Part shown: in pieces, positions 49,989 through 60,309 of the stretch
How the letters are laid out: every line of letters starts with the position of its first letter
Numbering within the stretch: position 1 is the stretch's first letter
DNA from: Lichtheimia corymbifera B2541
Lineage: Eukaryota; Mucoromycota; Mucoromycetes; Mucorales; Lichtheimiaceae
Assembly (NCBI GenBank): GCA_000697475.1
Contig: JNEU01001111.1
Coordinates: forward strand, 62,001 to 126,000
Direction: 5' to 3'
Length of the DNA: 64,000 nt
Notes under the pieces: generated by a model
Databases searched by the model: none
What the model was told of the DNA's origin: nothing
What the model saw: only the letters and a program-made list of their open reading frames with translations
Program-made: the position numbers and the translations under genes

Positions 49989-51998
49989 CTAATAGATAGT
50001 TTCAATGGGAGAGGGGTCATCACATATGGATCTTTCAATTTCTGGATTGCTGTGAATATCTCCAGTGGCAGGGTCAATGCGAGAGACTTGACATACACGG
50101 GCGGAATGCATCTGCGTGAATGGGAGAAAGGGAATCACATGATATTTGAGAACACCTCGCACCGTTAATTCATAAGGATACCTGATAAGAAGGGACCTGA
50201 GAAATGTTTTTAGGACGTTAGTAGGGAAGGAAAAAGTATATTGTATTCTTATTACCATCGCTCGTTGCCACTACTATCGCCTTTGGTTTTGCCTGGGTCC
50301 TTGATTTGGATTTGACTTGTGGCGGTGGTGACAGTGGGTGATGTCAACTGAGATGACGCAAAGACGAGTGGTTCATCAAACCTGTAGATGGTACCAAGGA
50401 ACTCAACCGGTGCTGCTGTAAGAGCTAAAAGCAAGCACAATTTGGTGTAAGCAATGCATCATCGTCATCATCACGAGCAAAAGAAAGGAATCGGGAGTGT
50501 ATCACCTTGATTAGATGATGTATTGTTTATCGCTGCTTGGGATATTGGTACGTAATGGCTTGAAGCAAAAACACTAAAGGAGGCATGTGATATCTGGATG
50601 GACCAAAGATTGGTGTTTCTGAAAAGAAAACGAATCTCAGTTATCAACACCTACTGCTTATTTGCATTGATTGTCCAAATACAAACCTTGCTCGCACATG
50701 CAGGTCGAAAAAGAGTTCCTTTGTGGATCCCAGCACATTAGACAGCTCCATGACTTGTACTGCTGCAAGAGGACTTGCCATCGAGATTATTAGTATCCAT
50801 AAAGATATCATTGATGTCGTTACGCCAAATATTGCCCAAAGGGTGATAGTACTAGGAAGGAACGATCTTTTTCAATCAGCAGGATGAATGAGATCAAATG
50901 GGGGGAAAGGTACCTTTTTGATGTTCTAGGAGATGAACGACGTTTTCGCTTGGAAGAAGAATAACGTGGTAACAAAGGTGTATCATCAGCGTCGCTAGCA
51001 GGATACCAGCTGTGTTTGCGTGTAGGAGCGGGAAATGTCGAGCGTAACATGGCAGTAGCGGGTAATTCAGATACAGCGGAACGAAGCACGGGACGACGTG
51101 GTTTCGTTTCTGTAGCAGTCGACGAGTAATCGGTTGTATCTCGTTTTGAGTAATGGTCGATCCATTGGGAGGGTAGCGTGGGATACAGCGAAGTTGATCG
51201 GTAGTCACGATACACAAAGCTCTCTTCTTCATCCGAATCTACATGGAGTAAAAATGTCAAGTTTTAGCTACAACGACTTGATCCTGCCGTGTTCCTGATT
51301 TCTCTTCCCTATGCATGCAACTTACCGATATTAGCATGTAAAACGGCATCACTCAGGTTTTGAGCAAAGATCTCTGCCGGCTTTGTGAATGGTTTGTTGC
51401 GCTTCTTGGTTCTTCTTGGTGAACGGTGTAGCGTGGAATCACTGCCGGACTTTAAGGTGTCACTTGCCTAGTTAGAATATGCACAAGGTGTATAACAAAA
51501 AATAAAAAAGATTACCCACTGCCTGGGATTTACAACATTTGACCTAATTTGTTTCGTCCTTCATACCTGAGAGCGTTTCTTCTCGTGGTGAAAGATAGGT
51601 TGTTGTTCGGGAAATACAGCCGTTTCAATCGTCAATTGTCGCTCTTGTGTGGTGTTGTTATTGTTACTATTGTTATGGACACCACTACCGCCATTGTTAT
51701 TGTTACTGCCATCACCATTGCTATTGCCTGCGACGCTGCTAGTTGTAGTCGGATGGTGTTTGGGTGGTTTGAGAGTCATATTTTGTTGCAATCGCTCGAG
51801 CGTCATGAATCGCGATGCGTCTGAACTGTGAATGGTGGTAAGTTTAGGTCGACCACCTAGACGGTTACCGCCACCAGGGGAAGGCCGACGTTCGACATCC
51901 TTTTTTAGCTGTTGTTGCTCGTCGTCTGTTGCGAGGGTTGTTGGTAAAGTGGAAGTAGCGGATGAAGCTGTTGTTTGGCTGCTGTCTGATTTATCCAT
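49989..51998 (-). CDS. VAC7: Vac7-like vacuolar membrane protein
   Basis: Vac7 is a vacuolar membrane protein that activates the Fab1 PI3P 5-kinase, so it controls PI(3,5)P2 and vacuole size. ATG 51998 gives MDKSDSSQTTASSATSTLPT. The N-terminal two thirds are disordered, with Ser/Thr/Asn-rich runs. An acidic patch (SDEEESFVYRDYR) and DDTPLLPRYSS-KRKRR precede the single transmembrane helix TLWAIFGVTTSMISLWILII (about 50860-50790). The luminal conserved region is VMELSNVLGSTKELFFDLHV, VEFLGTIYRFDEPLVFAS and YPYELTVRGVLKYHVIPFLP, the NVL-S-x-EL-x-FDLHV and VRGVLxYxxIP signatures of the family. The stop is TAG 49989-49991. A longer open frame upstream of 51998 has no in-frame ATG that I trust. 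Confidence 0.85.
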
Positions 51999-52752
51999 CA
52001 CGCCTAGAAAGAAACCAGCTCGTCTTTTGCAGCTTGTGGAAACCAAGACACAGAGGAAAGGAAAGGATAATGTAGGATGAAAAAAAAGAGAAAGAAAGAA
52101 TAAAACACACCACAGCTTCCAAGGATACAACGCATTTTGAACACATTCCATATCAGGATCTCATTGTGCAACAAAGACACCTGCCTCTCACAAACCGCCT
52201 TTTCTTGCTTGCATGGCAACCACTCATCCATGGTCAGGGATTTCGTGGGAAGGAGATCAAGTGCACACATACACACACGATATGAATAGCTCACTATGCA
52301 CATCTGGATAGTCTAGACAATTTCCCTTTGATCTAGCAAACATGGCGTGTCGGCATATCTCGCATCATATTCCCGCTCCTCTTTTTTCTTCTTTTCTTTT
52401 GTGCCCTTGAAGCGATCACAAGACCCTATCTTGGCATACCGTATTTGCAACCATCACTTTTTCACTCCACATGTGTGCACAGGTTGTAAACATAACACCG
52501 TGGTGTATCCGATAAGGGTAAATGGTTTTTGTAACAGGTTTGTGCCATCATCATCACCAACATCATCAATCATCGGAGATGTTATGCCCAAGCAGGTTTA
52601 TATACAATGGTCCAAGAACCAACTCTATCAAAACAGAATATAAACCTGAAACGTCTTGAATGCTAGGAGGAGTAAATAAGGGGTGGGAGTGAGTGCCATT
52701 ACTTTTTATTCTCCCTCTTTCTTTCACTTTTTTCTTTTTTGTGATCATCAAT
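51999..52752. promoter_or_regulatory. Divergent promoter region between VAC7 and metallothionein
   Basis: These 754 bases separate two outward-facing genes. Two copies of TGCACAC occur in opposite orientation, at 52262-52268 (plus) and 52473-52479 (minus). They match the TGCRCNC core of metazoan metal-response elements. Fungal copper regulators use other sites, so the match may be chance. The 60 bases before the metallothionein start are pyrimidine-rich. Confidence 0.35.
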
Positions 52753-53020
52753 ATGGGAAATCCTTCATGCTGTGGATCTGGATGCAAGTGCCAGCAAGAT
52801 CAATGTCAATGCACTGCTGAAGCCTGCAAGTGTGGTGCCACATCCCAAAGCTGTGCCTGCACGACAAGCACGTAAGTCAATGATGATGATTTTAAAATCA
52901 GTAGCTTCGACCTACACGCTCATTTTGCTTTAAAGTGATAACTGCAAGTGTGGAAATTCGTGTTCTTGTTCTTCGGGTGAAAGCGCCCAACCTCCCGAAC
53001 AATGTGCCTGCTCAAAGTAG
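52753..53020 (+). CDS. Metallothionein, 16 cysteines
   Basis: Two exons (52753-52871 and 52936-53020; intron GTAAGT...TTAAAG) encode about 67 residues. All 16 cysteines are in close pairs: PSCCGSGCKCQQDQCQC, EACKCG, QSCACTTS, NCKCGNSCSCSS and EQCACSK. This is the Cys-x-Cys pattern of copper/zinc/cadmium-binding metallothioneins, with almost no aromatic residues. The protein would be cytosolic and buffer or detoxify metal ions. The second exon is marked by a Cys-free, Pro/Glu-containing spacer (SGESAQPPE) before the last pair. The family is easy to recognise, but metal preference cannot be read from sequence. Short upstream metal-element-like boxes are noted separately. Confidence 0.92.
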
Positions 53021-53581
53021 CTAAACCAAAAGACAATAAAGCTAATGTTAGTTTGTTCTTTAAAAAAATGTGAGATGATAAATGACAAGGGAGGGAGGAG
53101 CTTGCATAACACGGTTGGATCCCGAGTTTCTTCCGATCCAACATGTATTTGATTATAAACGACCATATACATTCGTCTGTGGTTGCCTTTCATCAAGGGA
53201 TGAGTCATGGCTAAGCAGCGTTGTCTGAGGCTGTCATCTTTGTACAACACGTTGCTTTATACAACATGTTTCACTTTTCGTGATACATGGGTGGTCTCTT
53301 CATAATGATGGTAGTAATAGCCGTCGTCGAGCGATTATTCACATTCACAAGTGGATCGCTGACAGGGTCCAATCCGGTTGTCTTTTACACACAAAAGTGT
53401 ATACACGATGAGAACGTGACGACTACCTGCTCTTGACAATCATCAATTGGATGGGTGGATTTACATCGACGACGACGACCAAATTTAGCAACTGCGGGCG
53501 TAAAGTAGCAACGGTGGTTGCTACCCAATTTGCTTTCGTTTGCTACTGCCATACCACGCGCCACACAACGTTATCATCATT
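53021..53581. other. Intergenic region metallothionein-PTRHD1
   Basis: These 561 bases contain the metallothionein 3' end (AATAAA at 53036) and the promoter of the next gene. No other supported feature was seen. Confidence 0.4.
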
Positions 53582-54131
53582 ATGGAACCACTCACTATGT
53601 TTATTATCGTTCGCAAAGATCTTTCCAAGGTATGCTTTTATCTTTTGTAAAATGTAGCTTCAGCTAGTTTATTGACTCAAACAACAAATAGACGCTAAAC
53701 TGGAACATCGGCAGGTAGGATCGGATCGATCGTTGAAAGCAACATTTGAGTCATTGAGCTTGTGAGCAGTGTCATGGCTCAAGCATGCCACGTCTCCACA
53801 GCAGTACTCCACACAACACGGGATCACGCCAACACTATTGCTTATTTGAATGATACCAAGAATATGCACAAGGTGGTTTTGGAGGTAAAATGCTTGCCCC
53901 TGGTGCCTGACCATGCAATATTTCATTACTGATACGTCCCATCCACAATAGACCAAGAATGCAGGATCATTAGAGAAGCTGGAGGAGGCACTTGCAGGAC
54001 ATGAAATACCAACCTATAAGTGGATCGAGCAACCAGAAAACATCCCTACAGCATTGGCAACTATGCCTATTGGTGAACGATCCCCCGAGGTCAAGGCTAT
54101 CTTTAAAAAGTATTGTTCGCTGTATCGATAA
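53582..54131 (+). CDS. PTRHD1-like protein (PTH2 peptidyl-tRNA hydrolase fold)
   Basis: Four exons join in phase. Exon 1 is MEPLTMFIIVRKDLSK. Then come TLNWNIGS and VMAQACHVSTAVLHTTRDHA, followed by TIAYLNDTKNMHKVVLE and TKNAGSLEKLEEALAGHEIP. The last segment is YKWIEQPENIPTALATMPIG, ending FKKYCSLYR at TAA 54129-54131. The order V-R-x-DL, AQACH, KVVLE, IEQPEN matches PTRHD1, a divergent relative of bacterial/archaeal Pth2 that is short (about 120-140 residues) and cytosolic. The AQ-x-x-H segment contains the His of the Pth2 active site. Whether this subfamily hydrolyses peptidyl-tRNA is uncertain, and binding of ubiquitin-like proteins has been reported for its fold. High confidence in family. 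Confidence 0.85.
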
Positions 54132-54787
54132 TAAAGAAATCCAATCTGAGTAAAAGATGGCGGAGAGACTACCCAGTTTTACTGAATACACGAATGACGC
54201 TATGATATTATGAGGACAAGGAGGGATCCATGCCAAATATATAGAGATGCTTTAATGGAATTCATTGCTTGCTGGAATGTCCCTTCGCCCCTTTTACCCC
54301 ACATCCATATAATAATACAATCCATATGTCAAGCGGACAAACACAAATCAAGTGCATGTATAAATCACAGCTAACATGTAGTCTCCGAATTGCTCATGTG
54401 ACGAATGCGATGACCCTTCATCATCCGAGACACTTTTGGCCGATGATTTGCTTAAGCATATGTATCATTGACAGCTCATGCAAGCATTGTGTAACATTAC
54501 AGCAGCAATAGTTGTTTGGAAGGGCGTAAAGATAAACTTCCATGTGAAGCATACAATCAATCAACCTTTGTTGTATGCGTGGATAGGATATTATATATGG
54601 GCATGTGTATATTGTGTGTGTGTGTAATGATACTGGTCATATCGCGCCCTCTCTTTCTCTCTCTCCGCGACTGTTTTGACTAAGCTGCAGGGTCAAGTGC
54701 TGATTGCCTTTATAAAAACCCCCCACTTAGCTGCAAAGACGACAGCTCTCTTTTTTTTATCCGCCATATTTTTTTTTTGCTTCTCCA

Positions 54788-56831
54788 ATGTATAGTGCTA
54801 TACGTGGAAAAACCTCGCCACAAGGAGGAACCATACATAGCGACAAGACAAATATGAGCATCAATTGGACACATCGCTCATCATCCACAGCACATACTTC
54901 CGTGCTTTCTACCAACAACGGCTTTTCCAAATCACCTACAAGTCGTACACGTCGTTCATCGCGTACATCCACCACATGCACAACACCTACTACACCTTGC
55001 CCTTTTGCTGCTGCTCGTCCCACAAGCTCTAGTCTCAAAAAGCAACGACATCCTCATAAATTAATAGAGGATAACCACGTGAGTGTTATATGTACATATA
55101 TATATGATCAATTAGCGGCACAATCTGAAACTTGTATGCAACTACTACTAGCCATGGAGAGCACCTGGCATTGCATGCGAGATCCCTGACATTATCAAAG
55201 CCTGCCATGAAAAATTTCTGGCGACACAAAATGCACTCAAGGCAACATTACATCGATCGAACAAGCCGTCAGAAGAAAGCAAAAAGGACTCAAATACCTC
55301 TTCCCCAAAGGTAAAATAATAAATCACCATGATAATCCCTAAAATCATTTCCATCTTGCAGCGGATGAGATGCTCACATGTATCATCCCTTTCCTCTCAA
55401 CCTCTCCTATCCCCTATACTACTATATACTAAAATATATTAAGCGACGGTGGATCACGGTGATCCGATCGCCTGATATCTTTCCACTGCCGCCATTAGAG
55501 AAGGTTGAGAAACCACATGCTGTCTTTGTTGGCAAAGTGCGAAAGGTGTTGCCTCACAGCAAATTCATGGAGATCAATCCCAAAGATATTTACATTGGAA
55601 GAGAGCGTATTGGTAGCGGGTAAGCCAATAGCAAGATGCGTTGTAAGCAAATGATTAATATACTTTTATGAAAGAGCAAATGGAGCTGTGATCAGTGCTA
55701 GTAGTCGACGTACCGGGAGAACAGGCCAAGTGGCGATCAAACGGTGCTACATTGAAGACCATGACACACACCACCATACATACATCCTGCGGGAGCTTCG
55801 CATCATGGGGTGCATGTCGCATCCCAATTTGGTGTCTCTGACCGAGGCGTGTATGTGGGGTGACTATTTGTGGATGGCTATGGAGCTCATGACATGTTCT
55901 GTGTTTGGTTTACTCTACAACATGAGCGTGGGGTTACCTGAAAGCTATGCTGTACGCGTAGCACACGAAGTAAGTTTTGACGAGGCACATTTATTTGCTC
56001 AACAAGGAGAGTAGAAGTAGTAGTAGTAGTACAGCACTGACTAACATTGCAACATCATGCTCATAATAGTGCCTCGAAGGGTTGGTATACCTTCACAGCC
56101 AACATTACATGCATCGTGATGTGAAATGTGAAAATATTCTATTGAATCACAAAGGACAAGTGAAACTCGGTAAGTGAATGTGTAGGATTTAAAGATGGGC
56201 CATCATCATGTATACACCACGCAGAGAATATTATTGCTTACATGCATCTGTTGCATACAGCTGATTTCGGTCTAGCCACACCCACGACAAAGACCAATTC
56301 CGCAAGACTGGGTACAGCCAAGGTAGGCAACATGATAAACATAAACTCTTTTTGCCACCATGTCCGGTGTTATCCTTACGATACTGAAACACTTTGCATA
56401 GTGGATGGCACCCGAGGTGGTTTCCGAGACGCCTTATACGGAGAGTGTGGATGTTTGGTCTATGGCCATTACCATGATTGAGATGATGGATAGAGTACCA
56501 CCGCTTTACTATTTGGATGGCAACCGAGAGATCTTTGCAGAGATCTTATATGGCCAACAACCCCACTTTAATTTTGCTATGCCTTCAAGAGTCATGGTGG
56601 AGCTTATTAGTTGGATGTTGGATCCTGATGCAGATAAACGACCTGGTGCCAAGTCTGCCTTAATGGTAAACATGCTTATATCCACTCTATTTACATGTAC
56701 TCATGCACCATCAATTATAGCATCTCAAACAACGTATTATGGCTGGGCGTCTGCAATGTGCTAATGCCGCCGACCTTGGTGCTCTTGTTCGTCAAGTATT
56801 CTTATCACAACGACCCAGACAACATCCTTAA
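54788..56831 (+). CDS. STE20-family protein kinase (divergent)
   Basis: ATG 54788 starts [18 protein letters not shown]. The N-terminal region is Ser/Thr/Arg-rich without a recognised CRIB. A short helical exon reads [20 protein letters not shown]. The kinase domain starts [32 protein letters not shown] holds the catalytic Lys, [13 protein letters not shown] the [14 protein letters not shown] the DFG, and RLGTAK|WMAPEVV the APE motif. It ends KPG-like RPGAKSALM, then [15 protein letters not shown] at TAA 56829-56831. All catalytic residues are present. The activation segment has TAKWMAPE instead of the usual GTPYWMAPE of PAK/Ste20 kinases. About nine exons. A CT-rich run lies in the 3' flank. 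Upstream regulator and pathway are unknown. Confidence 0.85.
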
Positions 56832-56876
56832 TATGCCCTCATCATCCATCATCATCATCATCCATTTGCATCTCTT

Positions 56877-56903
56877 CTTCTCTCTCTCTCTCTCTCTCTC
56901 TCC
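56877..56903 (+). repeat. (CT)n microsatellite downstream of STE20-like kinase
   Basis: TTCTTC followed by twelve CT units and CCCTCCC lies in the gap between the kinase stop (56831) and the convergent small gene (57018). It is a simple polypyrimidine repeat, likely in a 3' untranslated region. Confidence 0.9.
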
Positions 56904-57017
56904 CTCCCACGCATGTATATAATATAGACCATATCATTCATTCTCATGTAGATAAAGGATCATTGTAATGTATAAAACAATATCATGTTGAAAAGGGAAT
57001 ATGGAATGGAATGCATG

Positions 57018-57299
57018 CTATTCATTGTCTTTGCAGGGTTGCTTATCATTACAGTCGTTTGTTGAAGGTTTGGCGTCGTTTGTTTCCTCATTTGCTAGTG
57101 GTGGTTGTGGTGCTGCTATTTCATCGAGAAGTGCATCGACTTTGACTTGAAGAGAATCTGTCCTTGCTTCAATCTGATCCATAAGCGATTCAGCACCTTC
57201 TACTTCTTTGAGCCATTTCTGCCAATCGCAGTCGTCGTTTGCATTGCCATCTGAGACAGGTTGAAGTTTATCTGCTGGAGTGAAGGTTGTCGGTGCCAT
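57018..57299 (-). CDS. Small acidic coiled-coil-like protein, unknown
   Basis: A single-exon 93-codon frame starts at ATG 57299 (MAPTTFTPADKLQPVSDG) and ends PCKDNE. The middle part, DWQKWLKEVEGAESLMDQIE followed by ARTDSLQVKVDALLDEIA, is an uninterrupted amphipathic helix with heptad-like spacing of Leu/Val/Ile and would form a coiled coil. The ends are disordered and acidic. The size and single central helix recall subunits of BLOC-1-like or other small coiled-coil complexes, but no family match is claimed. It converges with the STE20-like kinase and is preceded by a G-rich repeat. Confidence 0.5.
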   Translation of the reverse strand: MAPTTFTPADKLQPVSDGNANDDCDWQKWLKEVEGAESLMDQIEARTDSLQVKVDALLDEIAAPQPPLANEETNDAKPSTNDCNDKQPCKDNE

Positions 57300-57312
57300 A
57301 TGTCACAAAGAA

Positions 57313-57354
57313 GGGAGGGGAGGAAGGGAGGAAGGGAGGAAGGGAGGCAGGAGG
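57313..57354 (+). repeat. G-rich tandem repeat (GGGAGGAA units) upstream of small gene
   Basis: GGGAGGGGAGGAAGGGAGG and further GAAGGGAGG units make five G runs of three or more in 42 bases, all purine apart from one C. It lies 14 bases upstream of the start codon of the minus-strand gene, so its complement (C-rich) is in the transcribed leader. The plus strand can form an intramolecular G-quadruplex and the purine tract can form a triplex. An effect on transcription is inference. Confidence 0.8.
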
Positions 57355-57466
57355 AGAATGCGGAAGTTTAGATGAGTGTAAGAGGTGCCACATACACACA
57401 CACACCAACAAGGGAAATGATGCATTGCATTATCTTATAACATATGTTTTTATTCATATAATAAAA

Positions 57467-59245
57467 TCAGGAGAAACCACATAAGCGTACTGCACTGAGC
57501 ATACCCAACATAAATAGAGCTGTACTCTTATGTATCCACTCGCTAGTCATTTCTCCAAATAGCCATTGAAGAGTATAAACAGCCTCGAGCAAATAGAGCC
57601 ATACCCAGTTATTATTCATGCTGAAGAGTACCAATGGGAATAATACCGAAGCTGCACAAACATGAGCCACGTTGAATACGCCCTTGTTTCTCAATATCAA
57701 TTCTTGTTCTGCTTTTGACTTTTCCAAAAACTTTTGTCTTTCCATGGATTTGACGGATTGCAACCAAACAATGCCAAGCGTCATACTTGAAATGATAATA
57801 AGCCAACCCATGTCGCTGACCCTTGAAGTCGGTGGATGATAGAAAATCCATAGTAATATCGGGCCGAAAGAGGAGAGTACATTGAGAGTATTGAACCAAG
57901 CCATGCGATTCCATCCGTTCTCTTTGTGTGGCAAAATGCATGCCATCCAATCATCTCTTGCTTCACCCGTATTATAAAGCATCGCACGAGATACAGCCCA
58001 AGACATGCTGGTGCCCATGCGCATGGTGCTTTCACGATAAGGTGCTGTCAACAGCCGAGCGGCGTACATGCTGAGAATAGGGCCGGTACCACTGAGTAAC
58101 ATGATGAAGATAGATAAGACAAAGTCCAAGAGTAAGCCGAAAAACACGTGGTTGTCATGGATGTGCGTATCAATCAGGCGTCGTTTGGTAGAGCTTTCAA
58201 TGACCAATCTTGAGGAATAGGAAGTATCATGTGCTGGTGTTTGTGATACATCCTGTACAAGCTCATGGGCCACATTGATATTGTAACCCATAGCAACCAG
58301 GCCTTTGCCATTGTAGATGTGGTTTGACATGAGCATAGCCCGTAAGATGCCGAAACAAATAATAAATGCGCGTTCGAGTTCTGGGATAGAATAGGTGTCA
58401 TTGCCGACCTTGAAAGTGGTGAGTTCCAGTCGTTCAAGCATGCCGGGTACACGTGAGCTGATGCGATCCATGACTTCATTCATCACATTCACATTATCCA
58501 AGTCGCCTTCCTTGTAATACACTTCTCCATCACACCCATCTAACAGTGCTTGAATATTTTGGTTCTGCATGAAATCTGATTTTGTGATGGTTTCTTTGAG
58601 ACGCGGGGTTTCTTGGTTACTGATGACTTGGTTGCTGATGGTTTCAACCAATTTTTGTATCCGTACAATGATGCGCTTATCCCAATAGTTGGCTTGTTTG
58701 CATTCACATAATGCATCGCTCATGCCGCTGATGATGCTGAGACATAGCGTCAGCGCCTCTCCATTGGTCATTTCATGAATCCTGTTGTACATGCCGATTG
58801 GAAGAAACTCGATGGCTCGACGATCAACTTGAAGTTGTAAGATACAATCGGGTTTATGCACAATGACTTCTTTATCATCGCCTTCCATAGCATCATTGGG
58901 GATCATGCCGAAAAACATGTTGGGTTCGATGTGGCAGTGGGGTTTCAAAACCGATCTGCAACCAAAGCAACCGCATCGAAATGGGTTATCTGGTTGAAGT
59001 AAAAAGTAGGAAAACTTGAGTCGCCGTGCCTGGAACGATTTTAGCATCATTTGAGACCACCGCGATTCGACACCAAAAAAGACATTCTCTCCCGATTCGC
59101 CATTCGTTGCCTGGTCACGGCTCATTCCAAGTAATAGATCTGAGAACGGTAGTTCACCAACAGCGCCGCTCTTTGCACCAGCCGTTAATGCAGCCCATAT
59201 ACCGAGAGCTTCGCTTACAGCCCAACTTCCGCTTGCAACAACCAT
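57467..59245 (-). CDS. Multi-spanning membrane protein of unknown family (592 aa)
   Basis: One uninterrupted exon runs from ATG 59245 (MVVASGSWAVSEALGIWAAL) to TGA 57467-57469. The frame stays open for 48 more codons upstream but without another ATG. The first 300 residues are soluble, with a short Cys cluster CGCFGCRSVLKPHCH and later CECKQ. The C-terminal half has about six hydrophobic segments: FFGLLLDFVLSIFIMLLSG, LNVLSSFGPILLWIFY, MGWLIIISSMTLGIVWL, VCAASVLFPLVLFSM, WVWLYLLEAVYTLQWLF and ALFMLGMLSAVRLCGF. Basic loops (SMERQKFLEKSKAEQ) lie between. No recognised family. It is intron-free, unlike nearly every other gene here, but its right neighbour POL2 also lacks introns in this window. 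Confidence 0.75.
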   Translation of the reverse strand: MVVASGSWAVSEALGIWAALTAGAKSGAVGELPFSDLLLGMSRDQATNGESGENVFFGVESRWSQMMLKSFQARRLKFSYFLLQPDNPFRCGCFGCRSVLKPHCHIEPNMFFGMIPNDAMEGDDKEVIVHKPDCILQLQVDRRAIEFLPIGMYNRIHEMTNGEALTLCLSIISGMSDALCECKQANYWDKRIIVRIQKLVETISNQVISNQETPRLKETITKSDFMQNQNIQALLDGCDGEVYYKEGDLDNVNVMNEVMDRISSRVPGMLERLELTTFKVGNDTYSIPELERAFIICFGILRAMLMSNHIYNGKGLVAMGYNINVAHELVQDVSQTPAHDTSYSSRLVIESSTKRRLIDTHIHDNHVFFGLLLDFVLSIFIMLLSGTGPILSMYAARLLTAPYRESTMRMGTSMSWAVSRAMLYNTGEARDDWMACILPHKENGWNRMAWFNTLNVLSSFGPILLWIFYHPPTSRVSDMGWLIIISSMTLGIVWLQSVKSMERQKFLEKSKAEQELILRNKGVFNVAHVCAASVLFPLVLFSMNNNWVWLYLLEAVYTLQWLFGEMTSEWIHKSTALFMLGMLSAVRLCGFS

Positions 59246-60309
59246 ATTAGATAGTGAAAAAAAAGATAGAAAGAAAGAAAGAGGTGTTCTTTGTGTATGA
59301 ATGCAGAAGGGAATAAAAGGGGGTCTCAGCCCACAGTATGTATGGCGTATATGTATTTTGTGGTACGAAATTGCTCTTTGTGTATCCAAAGTTTCATGCT
59401 CCTCCTATAGTTTGTATACAGTGTCGCCACGCCCACATCCAAAGTCGGCACTCATCCGAGAAACTTCCATTCTCGACGTGGAACATGATGGCGACAACAA
59501 CAACCTGTCAAAATGAATACATACAACTTTATCACGAAAAAAGTTCTCGAGATGATCTTAATGCGAGAATGATGTCGCATGCTGTGTTATTCAATAAACA
59601 TGCAAGCGCACCACGCTGAAACAAATCAGCAGTGCTGTGTGCCATTGTACATCTTCCTTCCTCTTTCTTGCATACGTTTGTTTTTCGTTTGAACTCGTCA
59701 AGACGAGGTATGAGATATAGGGCATACGGCATAGCAAGTAATACGTCATGTATTGGAATGTTACCGATGACCATAGCGCATTGGAAACCGCTCCGCAAAG
59801 CTGCTGAGCTGCGAAGCACCCAAGCTTAGCATTTAATTGAATACGTTGTTGGCTATTTTGAAATTACACGTCTGCATACATATACCAAACCGAGAAGAAT
59901 CGGCACAACCTTCTAAAAGGAAGGATGATTTAGGACCGATTGTGCAACCTAGTAACGATCTTCACACTCGTCATAATGGGGTGGCTGAAAGCAATAGACA
60001 TAGTATAAGGGATCAAATTATTGGCACGTGGTATTTATTACATCACACAGCAATGAAACAAAATGAATGCAAAGTGGATCATGTCAAAGAAGGTATATGC
60101 AGATGAGACGTGTACAGTGAAATGTCTTGTATTTCCCTCTAGTGGCCTATCCTACTGCCTTTACTATATGCCATTGTAACCGATAAATGAAGAGTGTTAT
60201 TAGGTAAACAACAAGCACATGTCGAGAAAACGTTATGAGAGAAATATATTGTATTGAACGAACGAATGATTTAGATATGCAATGTGAATATAGAGATGAA
60301 TCAAATTAT
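59246..60309. other. Intergenic region between membrane protein and POL2
   Basis: This 1.06-kb region contains the promoter of the minus-strand membrane-protein gene (next to 59246; an A/G-rich patch at 59256-59284) and the 3' flank of POL2 (near 60310). Open frames here start on non-ATG codons and show no domain. No RNA gene was seen. Confidence 0.4.

Noticed and set aside
52262..52290. CACACA run as a promoter Z-DNA element
   Set aside because: The run is too short and impure (CACACATACACACACG) to support such a claim.
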